Assembly (NCBI GenBank): GCA_030830185.1
Contig: JAURNN010000006.1
Location: forward strand, 1-6,947
DNA: 6,947 bases
Direction of reading: 5' to 3'
Source: Bacillota bacterium
GTDB lineage: Bacteria; Bacillota_I; Bacilli_A; Acholeplasmatales; Acholeplasmataceae
Position 1 is the first letter of the stretch, and each line of letters starts with the position of its first letter. This document shows, one piece after another, positions 1 through 6,418 of the stretch. Below the pieces are notes generated by a model that saw only the letters and a list, made by a program, of their open reading frames with translations, was not told where the DNA came from and did no database searches. The translations under genes and the position numbers were made by a program.

Positions 1-1026
1 ACATCGTCCCCCTATTTATTGATTGGAAATCATGCAACTCAACATGATCCCCTCATTGTCGGTATGGTTATTAAAAGATATCCATATCCAGTTGCCAATT
101 CCTTTTTATACACCAACCCAATATTTAAATGGTTATTAACAAAAGTTGTGACTTCCATTTCAAAAAGAAAAGGTCAATCGGACATGCAAACGATTCGACT
201 TATTTTAAATGCTACTCATAAAGAAAAAAGACCAGTGATGTTATTTCCAGAAGGGAATGCATCGTATTTTGGAGAACAAACCAAAACAGATTATTTACCT
301 ACTGCAAAACTTATAAAAAAATTAAACGTTGATGTCATTGTCGCTAAAATAAGTGGCGGTTATTTAGCCCATCCAAGATGGGGTTTTTATCGTAAAAATG
401 GACACTTCCATACGCATTTTTATCGTTTATTTAAAGCGGATGCATTAAATGAGTTATCTGTTGAAGCGATTCAAAAATCCCTAGAAGAATCCTTAATCTT
501 TAATGATTTCAACTGGAATCTAACGCATCAACATCAGTATCGCTTAAAAGGTCGCGCCAATGGTATAGAACATTACTTATATTACTGTCCAATGTGTCAA
601 AAAACGCAAACACTTTATGGAAAAGATGAACATATACATTGTAAAAACTGCGGTATCATCGCAACATTTGATAAAACATCAACACTTACAGGACACTATC
701 CCTCACTTGTTGAATGGGGAGATGAACAAAAAAAAATCATTCCAAAACGCATCAATGAACCCATCATAACAATAGGCAAGTTATATGAAGTCAACAATCT
801 CAAACAGAAAAAATATAAACTTGGGATTCATAAAGTTATATTAGAAAATCAAACATTAATGATTGATACAAAACCAAAAAGAACCTTTCATATACAATTC
901 ATCAAGGGAGAAGTTATTACTAGAAAACATAACTTCTCATTTGATTATGAAGATAAAACCTATAATTTTTTACTTAAAGATCCAATGCTGATTTTAAATA
1001 CCATATCATATTTAAAGGAGAATTAA
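1..1026 (+). CDS. Lysophospholipid acyltransferase (PlsC-like) with C-terminal zinc ribbon, 5' partial
   Basis: Probable glycerophospholipid acyltransferase that moves a fatty acyl group to a lysophospholipid, such as 1-acyl-glycerol-3-phosphate, at the inner face of the membrane. The frame is open through the left edge, so the true start lies outside; 341 residues are visible. The PlsC block I motif HX4D is seen at visible residues 11-16 (NHATQHD region), and block III appears as FPEGN at 82-86, where FPEGT is more usual. After about residue 180 comes a non-PlsC extension with a CxxC-x14-CxxC zinc ribbon (Cys196, 199, 214, 217), followed by about 120 residues of lysine-rich, beta-looking sequence that I do not recognise. 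The stop lies one base before the symporter start, so the two genes are probably cotranscribed. Family assignment is firm; the exact acceptor and the role of the tail are unknown. Confidence 0.85.
   Translation, partial: TSSPYLLIGNHATQHDPLIVGMVIKRYPYPVANSFLYTNPIFKWLLTKVVTSISKRKGQSDMQTIRLILNATHKEKRPVMLFPEGNASYFGEQTKTDYLPTAKLIKKLNVDVIVAKISGGYLAHPRWGFYRKNGHFHTHFYRLFKADALNELSVEAIQKSLEESLIFNDFNWNLTHQHQYRLKGRANGIEHYLYYCPMCQKTQTLYGKDEHIHCKNCGIIATFDKTSTLTGHYPSLVEWGDEQKKIIPKRINEPIITIGKLYEVNNLKQKKYKLGIHKVILENQTLMIDTKPKRTFHIQFIKGEVITRKHNFSFDYEDKTYNFLLKDPMLILNTISYLKEN
586..651 (+). other. Zinc-ribbon segment in the acyltransferase C-terminal extension
   Basis: Two CxxC pairs (CPMC and CKNC) separated by 14 residues lie downstream of the acyltransferase catalytic domain. 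This spacing fits a zinc-ribbon knuckle pair. Zinc binding is inferred from the cysteines only. Confidence 0.65.
1014..1020 (+). promoter_or_regulatory. Ribosome binding site of the symporter gene
   Basis: AAAGGAG lies seven bases before the ATG at 1028 and inside the last codons of the acyltransferase gene. It supports the ATG at 1028 as the start and suggests translational coupling of the two genes. Confidence 0.7.
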
Positions 1027-1027
1027 G

Positions 1028-2608
1028 ATGGAACAATGGACAACAATTATTTATTTTTTACTGATTGCAGCGCTCATTTTTGTCGGTAAGTTTTTAAAAA
1101 CAAGTGTACCTTTACTCAATCGAATTGTCATACCAACTGCACTTTTAGGTGGAATGATTGGTTTAGTGATTTCGCTTGTTTTTGCACCAATAGTATCAAA
1201 TCCAATTTATATTGAAGTTGATCAACAAGGTCGCTACATTGAAATCATTGACCAAGATGACGTCATCAATATGAGGGAATTAAGTCAAGATGAGTTTGAA
1301 GTTTTATTTATAAATGATGATGCAATTAACAAATTTACAGAACTTTATAAAACAAGCTACTACAACCGAGAAGTAACAACCTATTATCAATTAGAGGATG
1401 ATAGAATTGTGTTGTTACTCTCAAAAGAAACAACGGTTTTTAATGTAAATGTGATTGAATCTATTGTGTATCACGCACTTGCAATTGGATTTTTAGCACT
1501 CGCTTTAAAAAGATCTGAACAAAAAGAAAAAGGAAAGTACTGGTCAACAGGAATGTTGATTACATCGACTTATGCACTTCAAGCAGTGATTGGTATTTTA
1601 CTTGTTTTTATCTTCTTTTCAGATCAATTCATTGGTTCAGGAATGCTAGTTGCCTTAGGATTTGGACAAGGTCCAGGACTTGCGATGTCTATTGGTAGTG
1701 GTTGGAATCAATTTTTAAATGGTTATGGAACAACACTAGGTGCGTCTTATGCCTTTTTAGGATTTGTCTTTGGTGGAACAGTGGGTGTTGTCATTATTAA
1801 TATTTTTAGTCGTCGTAAAGGCTTTGTTAATTCAAAACAATACGATGAGAGTCCAAGTCAAGCAAATGTGACCATTGATACAGTGAGAGAAATTAGTTTA
1901 CTTGATGGACTGACGCAACAATTTGTTGTCATTGGTGTCATATATGGACTTGTATATCTTACGTTACTTGGATTAAATATTTTACTTGCTTCCATAGGTG
2001 GCGCTGGTGCGATGATTTTTGGTTTATTAAGAGGCTTTAACTTTATTATTGCAATCTTATATGGACTTGTGTATAAGAGTGTCTTAAAAAGGCTAGAAGC
2101 AAAAGGTAAAAATATTCGTTTCTTAACTAATAACTATGTATTGTCAAATATTGCATCCTTTGCATTTAATATTATGATCACAGGATCAGTGCTTGCGATT
2201 ACATTAGCCTTTTTATCAACATACGGTATCCAACTGATTACAACCTCGATTTTAGCGGGAACTGCAACGTTCTTTTACTTGAGATTTATGACGAAGCGAA
2301 TTTATAAAGATTTTCAAGATGAGTTCTCTATCGGTCTATTTGGAATGTTAACGGGTGTTGCATCTACTGGATTAGCACTCTTAAAAGGACTTGATCCAGA
2401 ATTAAAAACGCCCGTTGCTGAAGAAATGGTTGTTGGTTCTGGAACCGCAATATTAATTGCACTTCCACTATTTGTATTACTCTTTATTCCTAGTTTTACT
2501 TACGGCACAGATAATGAAACACTTTTTAATTTCATTACCTTCTTTGGGATTTTGTTATATGTCATCATCTTTGCTTCAATTCTTATTTTTAAAACAAGAA
2601 AAAAATAA
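1028..2608 (+). CDS. Sodium/glutamate symporter, GltS (ESS) family-like, with enlarged acidic loop
   Basis: Integral membrane carrier of 526 residues, probably a Na+-coupled glutamate (or related carboxylate) importer. There are about ten hydrophobic helices plus two glycine-rich re-entrant-type segments: GFGQGPGLAMSIGSG at 211-225, and GMLTGVASTG at 439-448. These match in position the two pore loops of the inverted-repeat GltS fold. Helices are near 4-23, 32-53, 144-160, 173-197, 239-260, 298-321, 325-347, 371-395, 466-489 and 498-521. The protein is about 120 residues longer than E. coli GltS (near 400). Much of the excess is a hydrophilic insert at about 57-140, between the second and third helices, with 18 acidic and 7 basic residues. 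The start is fixed by a good ribosome binding site. Substrate specificity is inferred from family only; a related carboxylate is possible. Confidence 0.72.
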   Translation: MEQWTTIIYFLLIAALIFVGKFLKTSVPLLNRIVIPTALLGGMIGLVISLVFAPIVSNPIYIEVDQQGRYIEIIDQDDVINMRELSQDEFEVLFINDDAINKFTELYKTSYYNREVTTYYQLEDDRIVLLLSKETTVFNVNVIESIVYHALAIGFLALALKRSEQKEKGKYWSTGMLITSTYALQAVIGILLVFIFFSDQFIGSGMLVALGFGQGPGLAMSIGSGWNQFLNGYGTTLGASYAFLGFVFGGTVGVVIINIFSRRKGFVNSKQYDESPSQANVTIDTVREISLLDGLTQQFVVIGVIYGLVYLTLLGLNILLASIGGAGAMIFGLLRGFNFIIAILYGLVYKSVLKRLEAKGKNIRFLTNNYVLSNIASFAFNIMITGSVLAITLAFLSTYGIQLITTSILAGTATFFYLRFMTKRIYKDFQDEFSIGLFGMLTGVASTGLALLKGLDPELKTPVAEEMVVGSGTAILIALPLFVLLFIPSFTYGTDNETLFNFITFFGILLYVIIFASILIFKTRKK

Positions 2609-2626
2609 TCCAAGTTAACGTACAAT

Positions 2627-2661
2627 AAACACCCACATCAATTATGAAGTGGGTGTTTTTT
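2627..2661. terminator. Rho-independent terminator shared by convergent genes
   Basis: A perfect 10-bp stem (AAACACCCAC at 2627-2636, GTGGGTGTTT at 2649-2658) with a 12-base loop is followed on the plus strand by a run of six T (2656-2661). It ends the acyltransferase-symporter transcript. Read on the minus strand, the same stem follows the pheA stop codon with a weaker T tail (TTTATTG), so it probably works in both directions. The plus-strand T run overlaps the pheA stop (2660-2662). Confidence 0.9.
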
Positions 2662-3430
2662 AATAGTGTCCTAAAAATCGTACATCAAACATCGATGTCA
2701 TATGAATCAAGATATGTTCAAGTGCGTCTTTTGAAGATGAACTTAAATCAATTTCAATATAAAAGTGATACTTTTTTTCAATCTTTTTATTGGGTCTAGA
2801 TAAAATCGCACTTAAATTGATATGATATTTTTGAAATTGCCCTAAAATATCATAAAGTAAGCCAGGACGATCAACATGAGGCGTTATAATTAAAGATGCT
2901 TTCTCATAAGCAAGGTTTCCTTGATTCATTTGAATCCAAGCAAAACGTGTTTCATTGTAAGCATAATCTTCGATATGATTCATATGAGGTAATGTCTTTT
3001 CTACCATATGCATCGGGACAATCGCAACAGCATCTTCATGAACATATGTCATGGATTCGGAATTGGATGAGGTTGTGATAATGTCTAAATGCACATGATT
3101 TTTTAAGAAGATTTGACATTGTTGTTGTGTGACAAATTGAGCATAAATCTTTTTAGCCGTTTTAAGATTGCCAACACATGAAAAGTGAATCGGAATGGTA
3201 AACGTTTTGACAATGTATCCTTGTTTTGAAATGAGGCCATCAAGGGTTTGATAAACATAACCATCGGTTGAATTCTCTAATGGAATTAAAAGATCAATCG
3301 TATTAGAAAGATGGTCAAAAATATTGTTAATACTTTTTTCATACTGGATGTGATGTGTGTCGTTAAAATGTGTTTTTGCGCATAAATCTGAAAATGAACC
3401 TTGAGGTCCTAATGTAACAAGTGTTGTCAT
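2660..3430 (-). CDS. pheA: Prephenate dehydratase with ACT domain
   Basis: Cytosolic enzyme converting prephenate to phenylpyruvate, the last step before transamination to phenylalanine. The 256 residues are slightly short for a monofunctional bacterial enzyme (about 270-280), and there is no chorismate mutase domain. Seen motifs are GPQGSFS at 8-14, PLENS...GYVYQTLDGL at 50-66, and the catalytic TRF at 161-163 within NETRFAWI. A C-terminal ACT domain spans about 178-256. Its effector-site motifs are altered: GALx reads GLLY (190-193), and ESRP reads LSRP (210-213). The ATG overlaps the stop of the upstream membrane-protein gene in an ATGA. The Shine-Dalgarno is weak (GAAG, nine bases upstream), so translation probably depends on coupling. 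No other aromatic-pathway gene is visible. Confidence 0.92.
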   Translation of the reverse strand: MTTLVTLGPQGSFSDLCAKTHFNDTHHIQYEKSINNIFDHLSNTIDLLIPLENSTDGYVYQTLDGLISKQGYIVKTFTIPIHFSCVGNLKTAKKIYAQFVTQQQCQIFLKNHVHLDIITTSSNSESMTYVHEDAVAIVPMHMVEKTLPHMNHIEDYAYNETRFAWIQMNQGNLAYEKASLIITPHVDRPGLLYDILGQFQKYHINLSAILSRPNKKIEKKYHFYIEIDLSSSSKDALEHILIHMTSMFDVRFLGHY

Positions 3431-4083
3431 ATATGAAATCTTCGTTTAATCGCTTCAAAGATGGCACCTAAATTGAAAAAGATGAGTCCGAGAATCACAC
3501 TTAGTGACACAATAAATGTTATTTGCGTGGGTAATGGTTCTTCAATCCAACCTAAAAGTAAAAATCCATAAGGCAATAAACCGAGTAAGCTTAATAATAA
3601 CACATGAAAACCATCATCATCTTCACGGTCTTTTTTAAATAAAATCACAACTGCATAAAGTAAGATATTGACAGCTAAAACAACAGGAATGACATAATCA
3701 AGTGCCCATGTCGATTCTCTAATAAGTAAACCAATACTTAATAATAGAATTAAAGTAAGAAGAAGTATTTTGGTGACTTTTAACGTCCAAAATTCTGATA
3801 AAAAAACAAATGATGCCATGATGATCGCATATAAATGGATGACACCTGCAATGAGTGAAAAATCAATGTTTTGATTTTGAATGTCAATAAAAAATAAAAC
3901 AATAAAACTTAACACGTTCAAGTAAATAAAAGACTTAAATATTTTGTGGTATGCTTTTGGTGTTTTAAAAGTTGGGAAATAACTCATTGTTTTTTTGTTA
4001 TCTTTATCCAGTACTTGTCCACATAACACACATTTTTGTTGAGGTGTCTCAAAGTGGATATGACATTGTTTACAATATGGCAT
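3427..4083 (-). CDS. DUF6320-like membrane protein with N-terminal zinc ribbon
   Basis: Small integral membrane protein of unknown function, 218 residues from the chosen start. The N-terminus has a zinc ribbon, CKQC and CVLC (Cys4, 7, 18, 21). A soluble linker follows, then about six hydrophobic helices near 48-67, 76-95, 105-121, 128-148, 159-179 and 188-208, and a basic tail (KRRFHI). This architecture, next to an alcohol-acetyltransferase-like gene, matches what I recall of the DUF6320 family; that assignment is from memory. An upstream in-frame ATG at 4113 exists. However, AGGAGG at 4090-4095 sits six bases before the ATG at 4083 and three before the one at 4086, so 4083 is preferred. The gene overlaps the acyltransferase stop by 14 bases and the pheA start by 4. 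It probably works with the acyltransferase at the membrane. Confidence 0.75.
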   Translation of the reverse strand: MPYCKQCHIHFETPQQKCVLCGQVLDKDNKKTMSYFPTFKTPKAYHKIFKSFIYLNVLSFIVLFFIDIQNQNIDFSLIAGVIHLYAIIMASFVFLSEFWTLKVTKILLLTLILLLSIGLLIRESTWALDYVIPVVLAVNILLYAVVILFKKDREDDDGFHVLLLSLLGLLPYGFLLLGWIEEPLPTQITFIVSLSVILGLIFFNLGAIFEAIKRRFHI

Positions 4084-5347
4084 CATAGTCCTCCTCATAA
4101 TTTGAAAAAACATGCATCGTTAAGTGATGTTGATGAAAGGCATCAACGATTTTTCTCATGATTGAATGATCCTTTAGACGTGTAGCTAAATTAAGTTGCA
4201 AGGTATCTTCGTAACTAATGGAAGAAATACCCAATCCAAAACCACCAATAATAAAATTGATATCAGAAATATATGGTTTCATAGATTCTGGTAACTTCGC
4301 CTGACTTAAGTTTGAAAAAGAAGCCGTATTAATTTTTGCACCTAACATATCATAACCAATTTTAAAGGCAATGTTTTTAATGAAAAATGGCATCATTCTT
4401 AAAATGAGTGCTTTTTCTAATGAAACATAACCGGATAACCTAGAGACAAGGGATTCTTTTGTCAATTGTACTTGAAATTGAGTTTTTGTGATGTCAATGA
4501 TTTCTTCGAAAGAAATACTTGCTTGATTAGGATAAAAAACAGTCTTTAAATACATAGAGAAATTTCTTAAAGTGACTTCATGAAAATAAGGTCTTAAGTT
4601 TATGGGGATAAATAATTTAAGTGGTTTTTTTTGTGTATTAAAATTTAAACTTTCACGCATCAATGCATAAACAATCACTGAAGCTAAATACTGTGTGATC
4701 GTTGCACCATATGATTTTGCGACTTTTTTAACTTCTGTTACCGACATTTTTAAACTAAAAAGATGCGAAAATTGATGTTTATAGGTTTCGTTTTTTAAAT
4801 GAAAGGCATGCTCCTCACGCATCTTTTTAACGAGTTTAGGATCATAATTAGAGATGAAAGCATCTTCACTTTCTTTAGGCTGTAATGGTTTTCTTCCGAG
4901 AATCATATCTTCAGGGTCAATTTGATGACCTAATAATGTTAAATATTCATAAACAATTGAAAGTAAAAACTGATACGCACCACTTCCATCTGTCAAAGCA
5001 TGAAAAGTTTCTAATGTGATACGGTTATTAAAATAATAAACTTTAAACAAGTAATGTTGATTTTTTCTTGGATGAAAATATTGCGTAATCACTGCAGGTT
5101 CTTGCTCAACTTTAAAGTGCTTTTGATTAGAATCAAAATATTGCCAAAATAATCCTGTTTTGATTTTGATCGCGAAAACTTCAAATCGTGGCAAAACAAG
5201 ATTGACTGCTTGTTCTAAAAATTGAGAATCAATGTCGTCATGTAAAGACATGCTCAAACGAAACACATTTGAGCGTTCTTGATTAGAGATTGCTGGAAAT
5301 ACCTTACCAGCATTATCAATTTTAAACCAGTAGCGTCTTTTTTTCAT
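4070..5347 (-). CDS. Alcohol acetyltransferase-like / condensation-fold acyltransferase
   Basis: Probable CoA-dependent acyltransferase of the chloramphenicol-acetyltransferase/condensation fold, 425 residues, with no clear signal peptide. The family-typical opening RYWFKIDNAGKVFPA is at 5-19. The catalytic HxxxDG motif is HALTDG at 116-121, where His116 would be the general base. Later landmarks are PINLRPYF at 248-255 and SNLS at 345-348, which sit where the structural Asn/Arg and 'SN' motifs of this fold usually are. The region around 315-335 is hydrophobic and may form a substrate tunnel or touch the membrane. It is first in a three-gene operon; the next gene encodes a zinc-ribbon membrane protein. 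The start is supported by GAGG four bases upstream. 'Alcohol acetyltransferase' is a family label: the real acceptor and acyl donor are unknown, and an ester-lipid or pigment ester product is possible. Confidence 0.72.
   Translation of the reverse strand: MKKRRYWFKIDNAGKVFPAISNQERSNVFRLSMSLHDDIDSQFLEQAVNLVLPRFEVFAIKIKTGLFWQYFDSNQKHFKVEQEPAVITQYFHPRKNQHYLFKVYYFNNRITLETFHALTDGSGAYQFLLSIVYEYLTLLGHQIDPEDMILGRKPLQPKESEDAFISNYDPKLVKKMREEHAFHLKNETYKHQFSHLFSLKMSVTEVKKVAKSYGATITQYLASVIVYALMRESLNFNTQKKPLKLFIPINLRPYFHEVTLRNFSMYLKTVFYPNQASISFEEIIDITKTQFQVQLTKESLVSRLSGYVSLEKALILRMMPFFIKNIAFKIGYDMLGAKINTASFSNLSQAKLPESMKPYISDINFIIGGFGLGISSISYEDTLQLNLATRLKDHSIMRKIVDAFHQHHLTMHVFSNYEEDYDAIL
4090..4095 (-). promoter_or_regulatory. 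Strong ribosome binding site deciding the membrane-protein start
   Basis: On the minus strand AGGAGG lies inside the 3' end of the acyltransferase gene, six bases before the ATG at 4083. A start at 4113 would place this perfect Shine-Dalgarno inside the coding region, which argues for the shorter protein beginning MPYCKQC. Confidence 0.8.
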
Positions 5348-5351
5348 CTTG

Positions 5352-5355
5352 CCTC
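5352..5355 (-). promoter_or_regulatory. Ribosome binding site of the acyltransferase gene
   Basis: Minus-strand GAGG lies four bases before the ATG at 5347. The spacing is short but usable. No better in-frame start is seen nearby. Confidence 0.5.
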
Positions 5356-5358
5356 AAT

Positions 5359-5372
5359 GGTAATATTATACC
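5359..5372. repeat. Imperfect palindrome overlapping the minus-strand -10 box
   Basis: GGTAATATTATACC has matching 4-base arms (GGTA/TACC) and an imperfect centre. It covers the candidate -10 of the minus-strand operon, a good place for a repressor, but it is short and could be chance in AT-rich DNA. Confidence 0.25.
5365..5370 (-). promoter_or_regulatory. Candidate -10 box for the acyltransferase-DUF6320-pheA operon
   Basis: A perfect TATAAT reads on the minus strand here, which would give a very short leader of about ten bases before the ATG at 5347. The -35 is poor: TTAAGT at 5389-5394, with an 18-base spacer. Two further minus-strand TATAAT hexamers lie at 5396-5401 and 5408-5413, so the true start site is uncertain. 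Confidence 0.45.
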
Positions 5373-5377
5373 TTTTT

Positions 5378-5397
5378 TTAACATATTTACTTAACAT
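5378..5397. repeat. Direct repeat TTAACAT, 13-base period
   Basis: TTAACAT occurs at 5378-5384 and again at 5391-5397 in the divergent intergenic region. It could be half-sites of a regulator bound on one DNA face, or chance in AT-rich sequence. Confidence 0.25.
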
Positions 5398-5415
5398 TAT
5401 ACTAAAGATTATAAA
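5386..5415 (+). promoter_or_regulatory. Candidate promoter of the dioxygenase-mhqD operon
   Basis: TTTACT (5386-5391) and TATAAA (5410-5415) are separated by 18 bases and would start transcription near 5422, leaving a leader of about 34 bases. Both boxes are imperfect. TATACT at 5398-5403 is an alternative -10 without a good -35. Confidence 0.35.
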
Positions 5416-5443
5416 AAAAGTATTAATTTGAGATAATAAAACC

Positions 5444-5450
5444 AGAGGTG
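5444..5450 (+). promoter_or_regulatory. Ribosome binding site of the dioxygenase gene
   Basis: AGAGGTG lies five bases before the ATG at 5456 and supports that start, which places the conserved GIHHVTA motif at residues 6-12, as expected for the family. Confidence 0.65.
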
Positions 5451-5455
5451 AACTT

Positions 5456-6418
5456 ATGTTACAAACTCAAGGCATTCACCATGTCACTGCGATGACATCA
5501 GATGCAGAAAAAATCTATCAATTCATGACGAAAGTATTAGGTCTCAGACTTGCTAAAAAAACAGTGAATCAAGATGATATTCATACGTATCATTTATTTT
5601 TTACAGATGCGATTGGTTCACCCGGGACGGACTTAACTTTTTTTGACTTTCCAAACTCAAGGAAACGGACTACAGGAAAAAATAGCATTCAAACGATTGG
5701 ACTTAGAGTAAAAAATCAAGATGCGCTTGTTTATTTTAAAACAAGATTTGAACGTTTAAACGTGACTCATGAAGACATTCAAACGCTTTTTGATATGACT
5801 ATTCTACCTTTTCAAGATTTTGATGGACAATACTACATGCTTGTTTCAGATGAAGGCATTCACGTTGAAGATCAAACACAACCATGGCATGAAACTGATA
5901 TTCCTGAAGATTACCGCATCTTAGGCTTAGGTCTTATTGAATTTATTGTTCATGATTTAGAAGTCATGACAAGAGTCATGGAAGACATGATGCATTTTAA
6001 GAAAATTCAATCAGAGAATAATATCGCATTATTTGAAACACATCGTGGTGGAAACGCCTCAAGAGTGATTGTAAAAGAAGATGCTACTTTACCACTCGCT
6101 ATACAAGGTTTTGGTGGCGTTCACCATGTTGCCTTTCGTGTTGAAGATGATGATGCTTTAAATAAGTGGATTCATCATTTAAATCAAATACCAGCAAGAC
6201 ACTCAGGGTATGTTGACAGATTTTATTTTCATTCGTTATATACAAGACTCCATCAAGGCATTCTTTTTGAATTTGCAACCGATGGACCAGGTTTTGAAGA
6301 TGATGAAGAAGATGTAACAACACTTGGAACAACACTCGCATTACCACCAAAATTGCGTCCATACCGAAAACAAATTGAAGCTCAAATTAAACCGATTCAA
6401 ACTGGAAGTAAATCATGA
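5456..6418 (+). CDS. Ring-cleaving dioxygenase, MhqE/MhqO (vicinal oxygen chelate) family
   Basis: Probable metal-dependent enzyme of the glyoxalase/extradiol-dioxygenase fold, cytosolic, tied in Bacillus and Staphylococcus to resistance against hydroquinones and quinones. The 320 residues match the family's usual 300-320. There are two tandem VOC modules. The first opens with GIHHVTA at 6-12 and contains GSPGTDLTFFDFP at 54-66. The second contains GGVHHVAFRVEDDD at 220-233, the DRFYFHSLYTR motif at 254-264, and GILFEFATDGPGF at 268-280. By comparison with related dioxygenases, the likely metal ligands are a histidine at 8/9, one at 223/224, and Glu272; all are present. The last four bases overlap the mhqD start. 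MhqE and MhqO cannot be told apart by eye. Activity on a specific ring substrate is inferred, not shown. Confidence 0.88.
   Translation: MLQTQGIHHVTAMTSDAEKIYQFMTKVLGLRLAKKTVNQDDIHTYHLFFTDAIGSPGTDLTFFDFPNSRKRTTGKNSIQTIGLRVKNQDALVYFKTRFERLNVTHEDIQTLFDMTILPFQDFDGQYYMLVSDEGIHVEDQTQPWHETDIPEDYRILGLGLIEFIVHDLEVMTRVMEDMMHFKKIQSENNIALFETHRGGNASRVIVKEDATLPLAIQGFGGVHHVAFRVEDDDALNKWIHHLNQIPARHSGYVDRFYFHSLYTRLHQGILFEFATDGPGFEDDEEDVTTLGTTLALPPKLRPYRKQIEAQIKPIQTGSKS
6404..6408 (+). promoter_or_regulatory. Ribosome binding site of mhqD
   Basis: GGAAG lies six bases before the ATG at 6415, within the 3' end of the dioxygenase gene. It supports an ATG that overlaps the upstream TGA, the usual arrangement for translational coupling. 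Confidence 0.5.

Noticed and set aside
19..21. TTG at 19 as the acyltransferase start
   Set aside because: The frame stays open to base 1 and the HX4D motif would begin only five residues in, with no ribosome binding site; the gene more likely starts before the window.
2896..3078. 60-codon plus-strand open frame
   Set aside because: It lies wholly inside pheA on the opposite strand, has no ribosome binding site and no recognisable motif; the pheA frame has clear family motifs.
5396..5413. Two extra minus-strand TATAAT boxes as independent promoters
   Set aside because: Neither has a convincing -35 at 16-18 bases, and such hexamers arise easily in AT-rich DNA; they are only mentioned as alternatives.
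5432..5437. GATAAT as -10 for the dioxygenase gene
   Set aside because: Transcription would begin at about 5444, within the ribosome binding site, and the upstream -35 match is only three of six.
6280..6315. Acid-rich run near the dioxygenase C-terminus (EDDEEDV) as a possible foreign insert
   Set aside because: It follows the conserved GILFEFATDGPGF motif, where related enzymes also have acidic residues; the reading frame and composition match the rest of the gene.
6099..6362. 87-codon minus-strand open frame
   Set aside because: It is antisense to the dioxygenase second domain; its His/Leu-rich sequence is what the reverse of that coding region gives.
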